This document shows, in pieces, positions 8,040-16,831 of a stretch of 64,000 nt of DNA (positions are counted from its first letter, which is position 1; the number at the start of each line of letters is the position of its first letter). A model generated the notes under the pieces. That model ran no database searches. It was not told where the DNA came from and saw only the letters and a list, made by a program, of their open reading frames with translations. This stretch comes from Rhizobium sp. RU33A (GTDB lineage: Bacteria; Pseudomonadota; Alphaproteobacteria; Rhizobiales; Rhizobiaceae), in contig NZ_FTMQ01000008.1 of assembly GCF_900156055.1 (NCBI RefSeq), positions 82,567-146,566 of the forward strand, written 5' to 3'. The translations under genes and the position numbers were made by a program.

Positions 8040-10007
8040 TCAGAACTCTTCCCAGTGTTCCTGAGCTGCGGCAGCAGAGGCTGTTGCCGTAGCGGTACGG
8101 TTGAACGATCCCGCAACCTTGTTCATCAGCGCCCGTGCGGGAGACGGTCTCTGAGGGGAGGCGGCGCGCGCAGCCTCCTGATATTGATCATGAGCAGCTT
8201 CGCCCAAGTTCACCTTGAACTGTCCGACAAGTCGCGAAAGGTTTTCCGCGTCGCTTGCCAGCGTGTGGCTCGCCGCATTGGTCTGCTCCACCATCGCGGC
8301 ATTCTGTTGCGTGACCTGATCCATCTGGCTGACGGCCGAATTGATCTCGCTCAGTCCAACTGATTGTTCTCTCGCGCTGGTAACGATTGCCTTAACGTGC
8401 TCGTTAATTCGTAAAACATCTTCGCCAATCCGGTGCAGCGCCTGTCCGGTCGCCGTCACCAGCTCCACCCCGGAGCGCACTTCGTCGTTGGAACGGGTGA
8501 CCAGGGTCTTGATGTCACGCGCCGCATCGGCAGCGCGTCCGGCCAATGCCCGGACTTCTTGCGCAACGACAGCAAAGCCCTTGCCGGCGTCGCCGGCACG
8601 GGCCGCCTCGACGCCCGCGTTCAGGGCGAGAAGGTTGGTCTGGAAGGCGATCTCATCGATGACGTTGATGATCTTGCCGATTTCGTCGGTCGCATCCTCG
8701 ATGCGGTTCATCGCGGACATGGCGTCATTGACGACGGCGCCGGATTTCTCGGCGTAGTCCTTTGCATTATCGACCATATGGCTGGCTTCTTCGGCCCGGT
8801 CGGTTGCGCTCTTCACGGTCTCGGTGATCTCGGAAAGGGCGGCGGAGGTTTCCTCGAGCGAGGCAGCCTGCTGCTCGGTGCGGCGCGCGAGATCGTCTGC
8901 GGCGCTCTTCATCTGCTGGCTGTTGGCGCGAATCGAGCTGCTGTTGGTCGCAATCTCGGTCATAACCCGCTTGAGGTTGGAGGCCACTTCGTTGAAATCT
9001 GTCCTGAGCCGCTCGAGATCCTGCGGGAAGGGCACAACGATGGTTGCGCAGAGATCACCCTGAGACAGGCGGGTCAGTCCTTCCCCGAGCGCGTCGACCG
9101 CGAGCTTGAGAGCGCGCGTGTCGGCTTCCATGGTTGCCGTGCGGCTCTCGCGCTCAGCTTCGTTCTGCCGGCGCTGGGCAAGGCTTGCTTCCTCCAGGTC
9201 ATGCTTCTCGATTGCGGCCTTGCGGAAGATATCGGCCGAACGGGCCATGCCGCCGATTTCGTCATGCCGGTCAGTCCCAGCGACTTCCGTCTGGTAGTCG
9301 CCGTCCGTGATGCGCTGCATGCTCGTGCGAACGAGCCGGATGCCGTTGGCAATCGAGTTGCCGTGAATGAGCTGAAGTGCGATCACCGAGAAGAAGGCTA
9401 TACTGCCCAGCCCAAGCTGGAAGGTCAGCGCCTGATTGCTTCGGCTGGTTGCCTCGTTGACATAGTCTTCGACCAGATTGCCACCGAGGGCCGAGAGGTT
9501 GTTGAGCACGTTGCCCAGACGCTCGCCCGCACCGTCGATCGCATCGTCGATGGCGGCGTATTCTTCTTCCGGCGCGCCGGTCTCGACCATGCGTTTCAGG
9601 TCGACCTGTATGGCCTGTGCGACGGCATTCAGGTCCGCTTCGTAGCTTGCGACTTCGCCCGGCGAACCGGCTTCTGCGGCGACAGAGGCAAGTACGGATG
9701 CACCATCCCGAAGCAGCGCGACAGCGGCATTGATGATCTCGACACGCTCCGGTTGGATGCTTCCTTCCCCGCTGTCGATGATCGTGTCCATGGCCGCCAG
9801 CACCATGTTGGCATTGGCAAGGCGCATCTCGTTGATGCGCTCGACTTCGTTCTTGATCTCGATTGAGTCGTGGATTGCGGTCGATATGCGTGCGTTCTGG
9901 TACCAACCGACTGCCAGCATCGAGCCGATGCCGAGCACTGCCGCGGCGCCCAGCGTCATAAGGCGCTGTTTGACGGACAGGTCTTTACCCGTGATGAGAT
10001 TGACCAT
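8040..10007 (-). CDS. Methyl-accepting chemotaxis protein
   Basis: A 655-residue chemoreceptor. A first transmembrane helix (~18-38) is followed by a periplasmic helical sensor (~40-190), a second helix (~195-215), a HAMP segment ([21 protein letters not shown]), then a long coiled-coil signalling domain with the hairpin tip [21 protein letters not shown] and a C-terminal tail ending WEEF that resembles a CheR/CheB-tethering peptide. Ligand unknown. I take the ATG at 10007, which has GGGGAG upstream; a GTG at 10043 would add 12 residues. It is the first gene of the operon with cheW. The upstream region holds a striking set of inverted repeats and a possible CtrA box. Confidence 0.95.
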   Translation of the reverse strand: MVNLITGKDLSVKQRLMTLGAAAVLGIGSMLAVGWYQNARISTAIHDSIEIKNEVERINEMRLANANMVLAAMDTIIDSGEGSIQPERVEIINAAVALLRDGASVLASVAAEAGSPGEVASYEADLNAVAQAIQVDLKRMVETGAPEEEYAAIDDAIDGAGERLGNVLNNLSALGGNLVEDYVNEATSRSNQALTFQLGLGSIAFFSVIALQLIHGNSIANGIRLVRTSMQRITDGDYQTEVAGTDRHDEIGGMARSADIFRKAAIEKHDLEEASLAQRRQNEAERESRTATMEADTRALKLAVDALGEGLTRLSQGDLCATIVVPFPQDLERLRTDFNEVASNLKRVMTEIATNSSSIRANSQQMKSAADDLARRTEQQAASLEETSAALSEITETVKSATDRAEEASHMVDNAKDYAEKSGAVVNDAMSAMNRIEDATDEIGKIINVIDEIAFQTNLLALNAGVEAARAGDAGKGFAVVAQEVRALAGRAADAARDIKTLVTRSNDEVRSGVELVTATGQALHRIGEDVLRINEHVKAIVTSAREQSVGLSEINSAVSQMDQVTQQNAAMVEQTNAASHTLASDAENLSRLVGQFKVNLGEAAHDQYQEAARAASPQRPSPARALMNKVAGSFNRTATATASAAAAQEHWEEF

Positions 10008-10040
10008 GAAACTCCCCAGCCCTTGTCCCGACTGCCCCTG

Positions 10041-10120
10041 CACGTCGGTGACGTGTCATGCGCAATCCGGAGAGGAGTCTCCCGGCGGACGATCATGTCC
10101 GCTTGGCTGATTTGAGCCAA
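10041..10120. repeat. Four consecutive perfect inverted repeats before the chemoreceptor gene
   Basis: Four perfect short palindromes follow one another: CACGTC-N3-GACGTG (10041-10055), GGAGA-N4-TCTCC (10069-10082), GCGGAC-N6-GTCCGC (10085-10102) and TTGGCT-N6-AGCCAA (10103-10120). The last two abut directly. They lie 34-113 bases before the receptor ATG and are probably in its mRNA leader. Confidence 0.8.
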
Positions 10121-10142
10121 AACGCCGATGCAGAATCCCTAA

Positions 10143-10165
10143 TATTAGTTAATCAAGAACTAATA
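10143..10165. promoter_or_regulatory. AT-rich palindrome with CtrA-box-like spacing
   Basis: TATTAGTT-N7-AACTAATA is a perfect 8-bp-arm palindrome. Within it TTAA-N7-CTAA (10149-10163) matches the alphaproteobacterial CtrA consensus TTAA-N7-TTAA with one mismatch. It lies ~136 bases before the chemoreceptor start. CtrA control of motility genes is established in the class; binding here is inference. Confidence 0.45.
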
Positions 10166-10201
10166 ATACAGCCAGCGGTCGAATTCCTTGTTTCTCGGGA
10201 G

Positions 10202-10990
10202 TTAGGTGGCTGTAATTGCGCGACGATAAAGGTGCCATGTCGCGTGTCCTGCGACCGGCAAGACAACCAGCAGCCCGAGAAAAAGCGGCACCATGGCGAG
10301 GATGGCCAAGGTGGCAATGATCAGCCCGAAGACGAGCATGGGGGCTGTATTTTCGATCACAGTGCGCATGCTGGTCAGCATGGCGGTGACGAAATCCACA
10401 TCGTGATCGAGAAGCAGCGGCATCGAGATGACCGTTGCGCTGAAGAGGATCATTGCAAGGACTGCCCCAACAACAGTGCCCACGGCGAGGAACAGGAGAC
10501 CTTCCGGGGTGGTGAGCACGACGTTGACGAAGGCGTCTAGGGTTGCGGGAACGAGGAAGCCGAGGAACAGCGCCATCAACAGGCGAACCTGGTAGATCCA
10601 GATCCAGAAGATGAAAAGCACGACGAAGGCCATCCAGGACAGTTGCCGCTCGCGCTGGCGAAAGACTTCAGCGAGGATCGACTTCCAGCTGACAGTTTCG
10701 CCAAGCCTGTGCCGGCGGCTGATCTCGTAGAGACCGACGGCAATGAACGGCCCGATGAGCGGGAAGCCGATCGCGACGGGAATGATCATCCATGGCAGGT
10801 GATAATAGGTAAGCATCACGGCGATGAAGATGCCGCCTGCCGCATAGATTGCACCGAAGAACAGGCCATAGGCGGGATAGGCGCGAAAGTCACTCCAACC
10901 GTCTGAAAAGGCGGCACGGATATCGCTCATGCGCAGCCGGTTGATCTGCAGCTTCGGCAGAGAGCCCCGATCGAGTGCCTGCTGTTCCAT
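10202..10990 (-). CDS. DUF2189 domain membrane protein
   Basis: A 262-residue integral membrane protein of the DUF2189 family: N-terminal LPKLQINRLRMSDIRAAFSDGWSDF, then about six hydrophobic helices (among them LFFGAIYAAGGIFIAVML and IIPVAIGFPLIGPFIAVGLYE) and the family-typical YEISRR. The start at 10990 follows a strong GGGAGGG ribosome site; upstream in-frame ATGs lack one. Some annotators link DUF2189 proteins to cytochrome-oxidase-related or membrane-assembly roles, but I know of no proven function. It reads as a single gene; its stop is followed by the palindromic region before the chemoreceptor gene. Confidence 0.88.
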   Translation of the reverse strand: MEQQALDRGSLPKLQINRLRMSDIRAAFSDGWSDFRAYPAYGLFFGAIYAAGGIFIAVMLTYYHLPWMIIPVAIGFPLIGPFIAVGLYEISRRHRLGETVSWKSILAEVFRQRERQLSWMAFVVLFIFWIWIYQVRLLMALFLGFLVPATLDAFVNVVLTTPEGLLFLAVGTVVGAVLAMILFSATVISMPLLLDHDVDFVTAMLTSMRTVIENTAPMLVFGLIIATLAILAMVPLFLGLLVVLPVAGHATWHLYRRAITAT

Positions 10991-11128
10991 GCGTCCCTCC
11001 CAAGACATGCGGTGCTGCGACAATCTGTCAGAAACTACCATGCGTGTTCCTTGATATCCGTCAAATCGCAAGGCCCGGAGTTTAAATTCTCGCGTTTCTT
11101 CCTGAATGAACTGCGCTATCATGGCGTC

Positions 11129-11284
11129 ATGTCTGATTTCGCGCGCTCACAGAAATGGTTGCCTTTGACCGCCCTGATGCTTGCAGGGACACTGTTCACT
11201 CTGGCTGTGTTTCTCGGCTGGATGCACTACGGCTCGGACATTTTCCTGAGCTTGATCGAAACCGGATTGGCCTATTGCTTCTAG
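11129..11284 (+). CDS. 51-residue single-TM small protein
   Basis: The reading frame codes for MSDFARSQKWLPLTALML and continues as one hydrophobic helix (~10-32), then an amphipathic end GLAYCF. A basic N-terminus (RSQK) ahead of the helix suggests N-in topology. The ATG at 11129 is the only sensible start; the frame upstream looks non-coding. I have seen similar small proteins beside DUF2189 or SCO genes in rhizobia, but that is memory, not a search. It lies 139 bases from the divergent DUF2189 gene and 120 bases before the SCO gene on the same strand. Confidence 0.6.
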   Translation: MSDFARSQKWLPLTALMLAGTLFTLAVFLGWMHYGSDIFLSLIETGLAYCF

Positions 11285-11403
11285 CCGCCGTCATCCGTGA
11301 CAAATCAGCGCTTGTTCCAGCGTTTACACCGAGTTGAATTGCCTTCTCGCGACGGGAGGCTTATCCGGCTCGGCTAGAAGTTTGATTTCAAGGAAATACC
11401 ATC

Positions 11404-12003
11404 ATGAAAACGGTCAGGGTCATCTTGTGGGCGGCAGTCGTCGTCATGGCGGGTGTTCTCGGCTGGCTGACCTATTCGGTCACGCAGTCGGATCAGACGA
11501 TCGCGGAGGCGCCCTTCGGCGTGCCGTTCCAGCTCGTCGACCAGAACGGTCAGCCGATCACCGAGCAGGCTTTCCGCGGCAAGCCGACGGCGCTGTTCTT
11601 CGGCTTCACCCATTGCCCGGAGGTCTGCCCGACAACGCTTTTCGAGCTGGATGGATGGTTGAAGCAGGTCGATCCTGACGCCAAGGGTCTGCAGGCCTAT
11701 TTCGTGACTGTTGATCCCGAGCGGGATACACCGGAGATCCTCGGCCGTTACGTCTCCAACGTCACGGATCGCGTGAAGGCGATTGCCGGGGAACCCGACA
11801 AGGTTGCCGAAGTCGTGAAGGGCTTCCGCGTCTACGCCAAGAAGATCCCGCTCGACGAGGCTAAGCCCGATGGCGATTATACCATGGATCACACGGCCTC
11901 CATTTTCCTGCTCGACGCCGAAGGGCGCTTCAAGGGCACGATAGCCTACGGCGAGAACCCAGATACGGCCGTCAAGAAGCTGGAAAACCTGATGAAGGGC
12001 TGA
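11404..12003 (+). CDS. SCO1/SenC family copper chaperone
   Basis: A 199-residue SCO protein anchored by an N-terminal helix (residues ~5-25). The thioredoxin-like fold carries the copper-binding motif HCPEVCPTT (CxxxC, ~73-77) and the partner histidine in MDHTASIFLLD (~162). SCO proteins deliver copper to the CuA centre of cytochrome c oxidase in the periplasm and act as thiol reductases. Length and motifs are complete. It stands alone, 87 bases before prmA on the same strand. No oxidase genes are in the window. Confidence 0.93.
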   Translation: MKTVRVILWAAVVVMAGVLGWLTYSVTQSDQTIAEAPFGVPFQLVDQNGQPITEQAFRGKPTALFFGFTHCPEVCPTTLFELDGWLKQVDPDAKGLQAYFVTVDPERDTPEILGRYVSNVTDRVKAIAGEPDKVAEVVKGFRVYAKKIPLDEAKPDGDYTMDHTASIFLLDAEGRFKGTIAYGENPDTAVKKLENLMKG

Positions 12004-12090
12004 CGGTCGCGCCTTCGGCGGAGGTTGCCATGACGGCGATTGCATTGTACCGCAACGCCTGAACGTCCTGACCGCCGAGGAAGACCTGCC

Positions 12091-12975
12091 GTGAGCGAAA
12101 TTCGCCTCTATGTAAGCACCACCGAGAAGAACGCCAACCGGATCCTCGATCTGATGAGCTTTGCTTTCGGCGAAGAGGACTTCGCGATCGCGACCACCGA
12201 GGTCGATGAGAAGGCGGATATCTGGGAGGCCTCCATCTATATGATGGCGGACCAGGAAGAGGAGGTCAGGCCACGTGTCGAGGACCTGCTCGCCGAAGAA
12301 TTTGCCGATGCGACGATTGTGCGGGAGGTCATCCCGGACATCGACTGGATCGCCAAATCGCTCGAAGGCTTGAAGCCGGTCCGCGCCGGTCGCTTCCTGG
12401 TGCATGGTTCCCATGACCGGGACAAGGTACAGGCGCATGACGTTGCGATCGAGATCGACGCTGGCCAGGCCTTCGGTACGGGTCATCACGGCACGACGGC
12501 AGGCTGCCTGGAAGTCATCGAAAACGTGGTTCGCTCTCGCAAGGTTCGCAATGCGCTGGACCTCGGTACGGGCAGCGGCGTGCTGGCAATCGCCGTGCGC
12601 AAGCTGCTCCCGGTGCCGGTGCTGGCGACGGATATCGACCCGATCGCCGTGCGCGTCGCCAAGGAAAACGCCCGTCGCAACCAGATTGTTGAGGGCATCG
12701 ACTTCCGCACGGCGCCCGGGTTTCACTCGACGGCTTTTCGCGAGCATGGTCCGTTCGATCTCGTCATTGCCAACATTCTCGCGAGGCCGCTGATCAAGAT
12801 GGCACCGCAGCTGGTCGCGCATCTCGCGCCGGGTGGCTCCGTTATCCTCTCGGGCATCCTTGCCGAGCAGCGTTGGAAGGTGATTGCGGCCTATAGCGGC
12901 CAGGGCCTGTCGCATGTGAAGACGATCTGGCGCAATGGCTGGGTGACGATCCACTTCACGCAAGGGAAGGGCTGA
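12091..12975 (+). CDS. prmA: Ribosomal protein L11 methyltransferase PrmA
   Basis: A 294-residue PrmA. The N-terminal substrate-recognition domain (~1-100) contains DWIAKSLEGLKPVRAGRFLVHG. The C-terminal Rossmann methyltransferase has DLGTGSGVLAIA (~155, SAM binding), ATDIDPIAV and ANILARPLI (~228). It trimethylates amino groups of ribosomal protein L11 using S-adenosylmethionine. I choose the GTG at 12091, which gives the conserved beginning VSEIRLYVSTTEKNA read as Met-Ser-Glu and has GAGGAAGA upstream; reading further upstream adds a non-conserved stretch. A strong terminator follows 33 bases after the stop. Confidence 0.95.
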   Translation: MSEIRLYVSTTEKNANRILDLMSFAFGEEDFAIATTEVDEKADIWEASIYMMADQEEEVRPRVEDLLAEEFADATIVREVIPDIDWIAKSLEGLKPVRAGRFLVHGSHDRDKVQAHDVAIEIDAGQAFGTGHHGTTAGCLEVIENVVRSRKVRNALDLGTGSGVLAIAVRKLLPVPVLATDIDPIAVRVAKENARRNQIVEGIDFRTAPGFHSTAFREHGPFDLVIANILARPLIKMAPQLVAHLAPGGSVILSGILAEQRWKVIAAYSGQGLSHVKTIWRNGWVTIHFTQGKG

Positions 12976-13007
12976 CACCTTACGTCAGCCAATGAAGAAT
13001 AAAAAAA

Positions 13008-13033
13008 GGCGGCTCGTAAGGAGCCGCCTTTTT
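13008..13033 (+). terminator. Rho-independent terminator after prmA
   Basis: Perfect 8-bp stem GGCGGCTC / GAGCCGCC with 5-base loop GTAAG and five Ts. An A-run before it (13001-13007) would let it also stop transcripts from the right, such as that of the DUF1127 gene. Confidence 0.92.
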
Positions 13034-13125
13034 GGCATCGGCATCATGCCGCGCCGAGGTCCGCGAGCGTGGGAGGAGCGCTCAAGCGGATGCTAGACTG
13101 GCTGGTCGTTCAGACCAGGGTTTGT

Positions 13126-13299
13126 TCAGATGATCGAGTGCTGATGCGGACGACGGCGCAGTTCTTCGCGCTTCAGGCCCATGGCCTCCAGCGATGCGTC
13201 ATCGAGCGACAAGAGGGCGCCCGTCGTATAGAGATCGGCACGGCGCTGGCGTGCCTCGACGAAATTGTTGAGGGCGGTGCGCAGGAAAGACTTGGCCAT
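13126..13299 (-). CDS. DUF1127 small protein
   Basis: A 57-residue basic protein whose core FVEARQRRADLYTTGALLSLDDASLEAMGLKREEL is the DUF1127 (YjiS-like) signature: an arginine-rich helix followed by a helix ending in GLKRxEL. Some members bind RNA and affect phosphate, carbon or virulence-related regulation in Agrobacterium, Rhodobacter and Brucella. The start is the ATG at 13299 (MAKSFLRTALNN) with a GAG-type ribosome site; a longer frame to 13419 runs through the likely leader. A perfect palindrome lies 112 bases upstream. It ends within reach of the bidirectional terminator after prmA. Confidence 0.88.
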   Translation of the reverse strand: MAKSFLRTALNNFVEARQRRADLYTTGALLSLDDASLEAMGLKREELRRRPHQHSII

Positions 13300-13410
13300 C
13301 TCTCGGTTCCTTTTCCGTTGCGGACGCTCGTTTATCGCGTCCTCGATGACCCTGATATAGTCTGTTCGCGCTTGGTCAGTCAGATGGGCTAGAGCACGGG
13401 AGATCTGCAA

Positions 13411-13427
13411 ATGCTGCATAGCAGCAT
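13411..13427. promoter_or_regulatory. Perfect palindrome before the DUF1127 gene
   Basis: ATGCTGC-ATA-GCAGCAT is a perfect 17-bp palindrome, 112 bases before the DUF1127 start. The half site ATGCTGC recurs at 13474-13480. The size suits a LysR-type regulator site, which is inference. Confidence 0.5.
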
Positions 13428-13563
13428 AAGCTCTGCCTGAATTTGCGGCATAACGATATCAGCGGACGCGCATATGCTGCGAAAGCGTGCGGCAGTGGTG
13501 GTGGGGGCGATGCGGCCTTGCTATAAGCCCTGACAGAATCCGAAACCCATCGCGAGCCATGTC

Positions 13564-15399
13564 ATGTTTCAGTCCTTTGAGGTCAAGTCCACGCCGCTTC
13601 ACGGCAAGTCCAGGATCGCAGCCCTTCGCGCGCTGTTTGCCGAACTTCAGATCGATGGACTGCTCGTGCCGCGCTCGGATGAGTATCTAGGGGAATATGT
13701 GCCTGAGTCCGCCGAGCGTCTCGCCTGGGCGACGGGCTTCACCGGTTCCGCCGGCATGTTGATGTTAACCGAAACGCTCGCCGTCGTTTTCGTCGACGGC
13801 CGCTATGTCACGCAGCTTGCCCAGCAGGTCGATGCATCTGTCTTCACGCCGGGAGACCTTGTCGGCGAGCCGCCGCACAAGTGGATCGAAAACCGCGCGC
13901 CGAAGGGTTTCCGTCTCGGCATCGATCCCTGGACCCATACGGGTGCGGAAGTCCGCCGGCTGGAGAAGGCGCTGGCCGACAAGGGCGGCAGTCTGGTGTT
14001 CCTGCCGTTCAATCCCGTGGATCGCCTCTGGACCGAACGTCCGGCCGAGCCGAAGGGCGCGGTGATGATCCAGGCGCTGAACCAGGCCGGTGTTTCCGCC
14101 GCCGACAAGCTGAAAAGCATTGCGACCGATCTCCGCGAAAAGAACCTGACGGCTGTGCTGATTGCCGATCCCTCGTCGGTGGCCTGGATTTTCAACCTGC
14201 GGGGCAGTGACGTGCCGCATACGCCGCACCCGCTTTCGCGCGCAATCATCAAGGCAGACGGTTCGGCTGAACTCTTTCTCGACAGCGCAAAGACCAATCT
14301 CGAAGTCGAAAGCTATCTGCGCGATCTCTGCGTGCAGGTGGATCCGGCTGTTCTGGCCGAACACATCGAGCGAGTGGCGCGTGACGGTGCGCGCATTCTG
14401 GTCGATCCTGACCTTACGCCCTACGCCCTTTCGCGGATGATCCGCGAGAGCGGTGGTGAAGTTGTCGAAGGCAACGACCCGGCGAAGCTTGGTCGGGCGG
14501 TCAAGAATATGGTTGAGCTCAACGGCTCGGCGGCCGCACACCTGCAGGACGGTGTGGCGATGGTCGAGTTCCTTCACTGGTTCAACGAACAGCCGCATGG
14601 CAGCCTGACGGAGATTGCGGCGGCGCAGAAGCTCGAAGCGGTGCGCGCAGCGGTTGGCGAGCGGATGCAGAATCCGCTCAAGGACATTTCCTTCGACACG
14701 ATCTCCGGTGCCGGCGAGAATGCTGCCATTATGCACTACCGTGTCACCACCGAAAGCGACCGACAGATCCGTTCGGCCGAGATGTTCCTGATCGACTCGG
14801 GCGCGCAGTATGTGAACGGAACCACCGACATCACCCGCACGCTTGCCGTCGGCGCAGTGCCAGCCGAGCAGAAGCGTTTCTTCACGCTGGCGCTGAAGGG
14901 CATGATTGCGATCAGCACGGCGCGTTTCCCGAAGGGCACGCGGGGTTGCGACCTCGACCCGCTGGCGCGTATCGCTCTCTGGAAGGCCGGTGCCGACTTC
15001 GCCCATGGCACGGGCCATGGCGTTGGGTCCTATCTCTCGGTGCATGAAGGACCTCAGAGGATCGCCCGGCTTTCGACCCAGGAGCTGCTGCCCGGCATGA
15101 TCCTTTCCAATGAACCTGGCTATTACCGCCCGGGCAGCTTCGGTATCCGCATCGAAAACCTGATCTATGTGCGCGAGGCCGAGGCGATCGAAGGTGGCGA
15201 CCAGCCGATGCTCGGCTTTGAGACCCTCACCTTTGTGCCGATCGACCGTGCGCTCATCGTCGAGGACCTTCTCACGCGTGACGAGCTGCAGTGGCTCGAC
15301 GCCTATCATGCCAAGACCCGCGAAGAATTGTCGCCGCTGATCTCCGATGCAGCGACGCGCGAGTGGCTAGAGCAGGCAACGGCGCCGTTTGCGCGCTGA
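13564..15399 (+). CDS. Xaa-Pro aminopeptidase, M24B family
   Basis: A 611-residue aminopeptidase P with two creatinase-like N-terminal domains (~15-150 and ~165-310) and a C-terminal pita-bread peptidase domain (~315-540), followed by a C-terminal extension as in eukaryotic APP1-type enzymes. Metal ligands are visible: Asp in IDSGAQYVNGTTDITRT (two Asp, ~413 and ~424), His in HGTGHGVGSYLSVHEGP (~484), Glu in NEPGYY and Glu in RIENLIYV. It removes N-terminal residues that precede proline in the cytoplasm. The ATG at 13564 starts the conserved part directly. It is a single gene, convergent with azlCD, 3 bases apart. Confidence 0.94.
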   Translation: MFQSFEVKSTPLHGKSRIAALRALFAELQIDGLLVPRSDEYLGEYVPESAERLAWATGFTGSAGMLMLTETLAVVFVDGRYVTQLAQQVDASVFTPGDLVGEPPHKWIENRAPKGFRLGIDPWTHTGAEVRRLEKALADKGGSLVFLPFNPVDRLWTERPAEPKGAVMIQALNQAGVSAADKLKSIATDLREKNLTAVLIADPSSVAWIFNLRGSDVPHTPHPLSRAIIKADGSAELFLDSAKTNLEVESYLRDLCVQVDPAVLAEHIERVARDGARILVDPDLTPYALSRMIRESGGEVVEGNDPAKLGRAVKNMVELNGSAAAHLQDGVAMVEFLHWFNEQPHGSLTEIAAAQKLEAVRAAVGERMQNPLKDISFDTISGAGENAAIMHYRVTTESDRQIRSAEMFLIDSGAQYVNGTTDITRTLAVGAVPAEQKRFFTLALKGMIAISTARFPKGTRGCDLDPLARIALWKAGADFAHGTGHGVGSYLSVHEGPQRIARLSTQELLPGMILSNEPGYYRPGSFGIRIENLIYVREAEAIEGGDQPMLGFETLTFVPIDRALIVEDLLTRDELQWLDAYHAKTREELSPLISDAATREWLEQATAPFAR

Positions 15400-15402
15400 G
15401 GG

Positions 15403-15714
15403 TCAGCCGATCAACTGGCGCATCAGCATGACGGCGGCCCAGCCGCCGATCAGCATGGGGATGGCACCGAAGCGCAAGCCGATCAGGAGGGCCGCAGCCA
15501 TCGCGACCTTCACGTCGATCTCGCCATAGAAGAAGGCGGGCGCGACGAGGGCGGTCAGGACGGCTGCGGGGACGGCGTTGAGGGCAGCCTCAAGGCGTGG
15601 CGGCATGGATTTCAGCCGCTTTACCAGGACGTATCCGGCGATGCGGGTGAGGAAGGTCGCGGCGGCCGCTGCCGCGATCAGAAGCGTCATGTAGGGCGTG
15701 AGCAGGGTGGTCAT
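15403..15714 (-). CDS. azlD: AzlD family branched-chain amino acid exporter subunit
   Basis: A 103-residue protein with four hydrophobic helices, of the AzlD family: TFLTRIAGYVLVKRLKSMPPRLEAALNAVPAAVLTALVAP is the family core. It is the small partner of AzlC, together exporting branched-chain or other hydrophobic amino acids. Its ATG overlaps the azlC stop by four bases (ATGA), so translation is coupled. The stop is 3 bases from the stop of the aminopeptidase gene on the other strand. Confidence 0.93.
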   Translation of the reverse strand: MTTLLTPYMTLLIAAAAAATFLTRIAGYVLVKRLKSMPPRLEAALNAVPAAVLTALVAPAFFYGEIDVKVAMAAALLIGLRFGAIPMLIGGWAAVMLMRQLIG

Positions 15715-16412
15715 GGTGCGGTCTCCTCACGGGCGGCAGGCAGCGGGAGAACAGCCGCCAGAAGAATGCCTGCGAGGGCGCCGACGCTGATGTGCCATGG
15801 TGCGCCGATCAGGTGCTGGGCAATCACCGAGACCACGGCACTGATGGCGACGATCATCAGGAAATTGCCGCGCTTGCGGAAGCCGAGGACGAGGCCGAGG
15901 AAATAGATCGGCAGTAGGACGTCGATGCCCCAAGCAGCCGGATCTCCCATGACGCTGCCGAGCGCGCCGCCGATGGCGGTCATGGCGACCCAGGGCACGT
16001 AGATCATCGCGCCGAAGCCGAAATACCAGGGAAAGCTCACCTCGCGGCCGCTCTCGCCGCGGGCGATGGCTTCTGCAAACTGCGGATCGGTGAGCAGGAA
16101 GAAGCTCAGCATCTTCTGCGGAAACGTGTAGTGGTCGATGAAGGGGGTGAGCGCTGCCGAATAGAGGACGTGGCGGAAGTTCACGGCCAGCATCGAGAGG
16201 ATAACGACCCACATGGGCACGTTCTGGCCGAAGAGTTCGATGCCAACCAACTGGCTGGCGCCGGCATAGACCGTCGCGCTCATCAGGGCTGCCTCGGCGA
16301 CCGTCTGGCCATTGGCGACGGCTACGGCTCCGAACAGCACGGCGAAGGGGCCGGCAGAAATGATGACGGGGAGGGCCTTCAGCGCACCCACGGTGAAATC
16401 TGATCGGGACAT
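15711..16412 (-). CDS. azlC: AzlC family branched-chain amino acid exporter subunit
   Basis: A 233-residue integral membrane protein with about six helices. Typical AzlC phrases are GPFAVLFGAVAVANGQT, SATVYAGASQLVGIELFGQNVP and NFRHVLYSAALTPF. With AzlD it forms an amino acid efflux complex. I start at the ATG at 16412 (MSRSDFTVGALKALP), because the upstream continuation to 16520 has no family similarity. It is the first gene of the two-gene operon and lies 170 bases from the divergent DUF2164 gene. Confidence 0.92.
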   Translation of the reverse strand: MSRSDFTVGALKALPVIISAGPFAVLFGAVAVANGQTVAEAALMSATVYAGASQLVGIELFGQNVPMWVVILSMLAVNFRHVLYSAALTPFIDHYTFPQKMLSFFLLTDPQFAEAIARGESGREVSFPWYFGFGAMIYVPWVAMTAIGGALGSVMGDPAAWGIDVLLPIYFLGLVLGFRKRGNFLMIVAISAVVSVIAQHLIGAPWHISVGALAGILLAAVLPLPAAREETAP

Positions 16413-16582
16413 GGCGAAGTTTCTCACGTTTACCTGCTGGCTAGCCGCTGTCGGCTTGTCCGACAAACCAATTCCGCTGATGGAACGACCATCGGCATTG
16501 ATGAATGGGCCTTGCCACATAAAGTTGGGCGGGGTCTTGTCGAAAAGTCGCGGCGAGCACGGCCGGTCAGGGAGAGCATGGT

Positions 16583-16831
16583 ATGGAAAAGGATCTGATC
16601 AGCCGCGAAGACATGGAGCGGCTTCTGCAGAAGGTGCAGCGCCATCTGTCGGACGACGCCGAGGTCGAGCTCGGACGGTTCGAGGCCGAGGCACTCGTCG
16701 ACCTCGTCGCCGCGCTAATCGGCCCGTTTTACTACAACAAAGGCCTGCGCGATGCGCAGGCGCTGCTCGCCCGACAGGTCGACCAGATCAACGATGCGCT
16801 CTACGAAATGGAGCGCCTGCCGGAGACGTGA
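16583..16831 (+). CDS. DUF2164 family protein
   Basis: An 82-residue acidic, all-helical protein. The block ELGRFEAEALVDLVAALIGPFYYNKGLRDAQALL is the DUF2164 signature, where GQF-type and IGPxxYNxGLxDA residues are invariant. Function unknown. The ATG at 16583 follows a GGGAGAGC ribosome site. It is divergent from azlCD and its stop directly abuts the stop of panB on the other strand. Confidence 0.83.
   Translation: MEKDLISREDMERLLQKVQRHLSDDAEVELGRFEAEALVDLVAALIGPFYYNKGLRDAQALLARQVDQINDALYEMERLPET

Noticed and set aside
8433..9866. 477-codon open frame on the plus strand
   Set aside because: Antisense shadow of the chemoreceptor gene.
11374..12978. 534-codon open frame on the minus strand across SCO and prmA
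   Set aside because: It lies exactly opposite two well-recognised genes; its residues show no domain and arise from codon bias of GC-rich genes.
13765..15309. 514-codon open frame on the minus strand
   Set aside because: Antisense shadow of the aminopeptidase P gene, whose catalytic motifs are intact.
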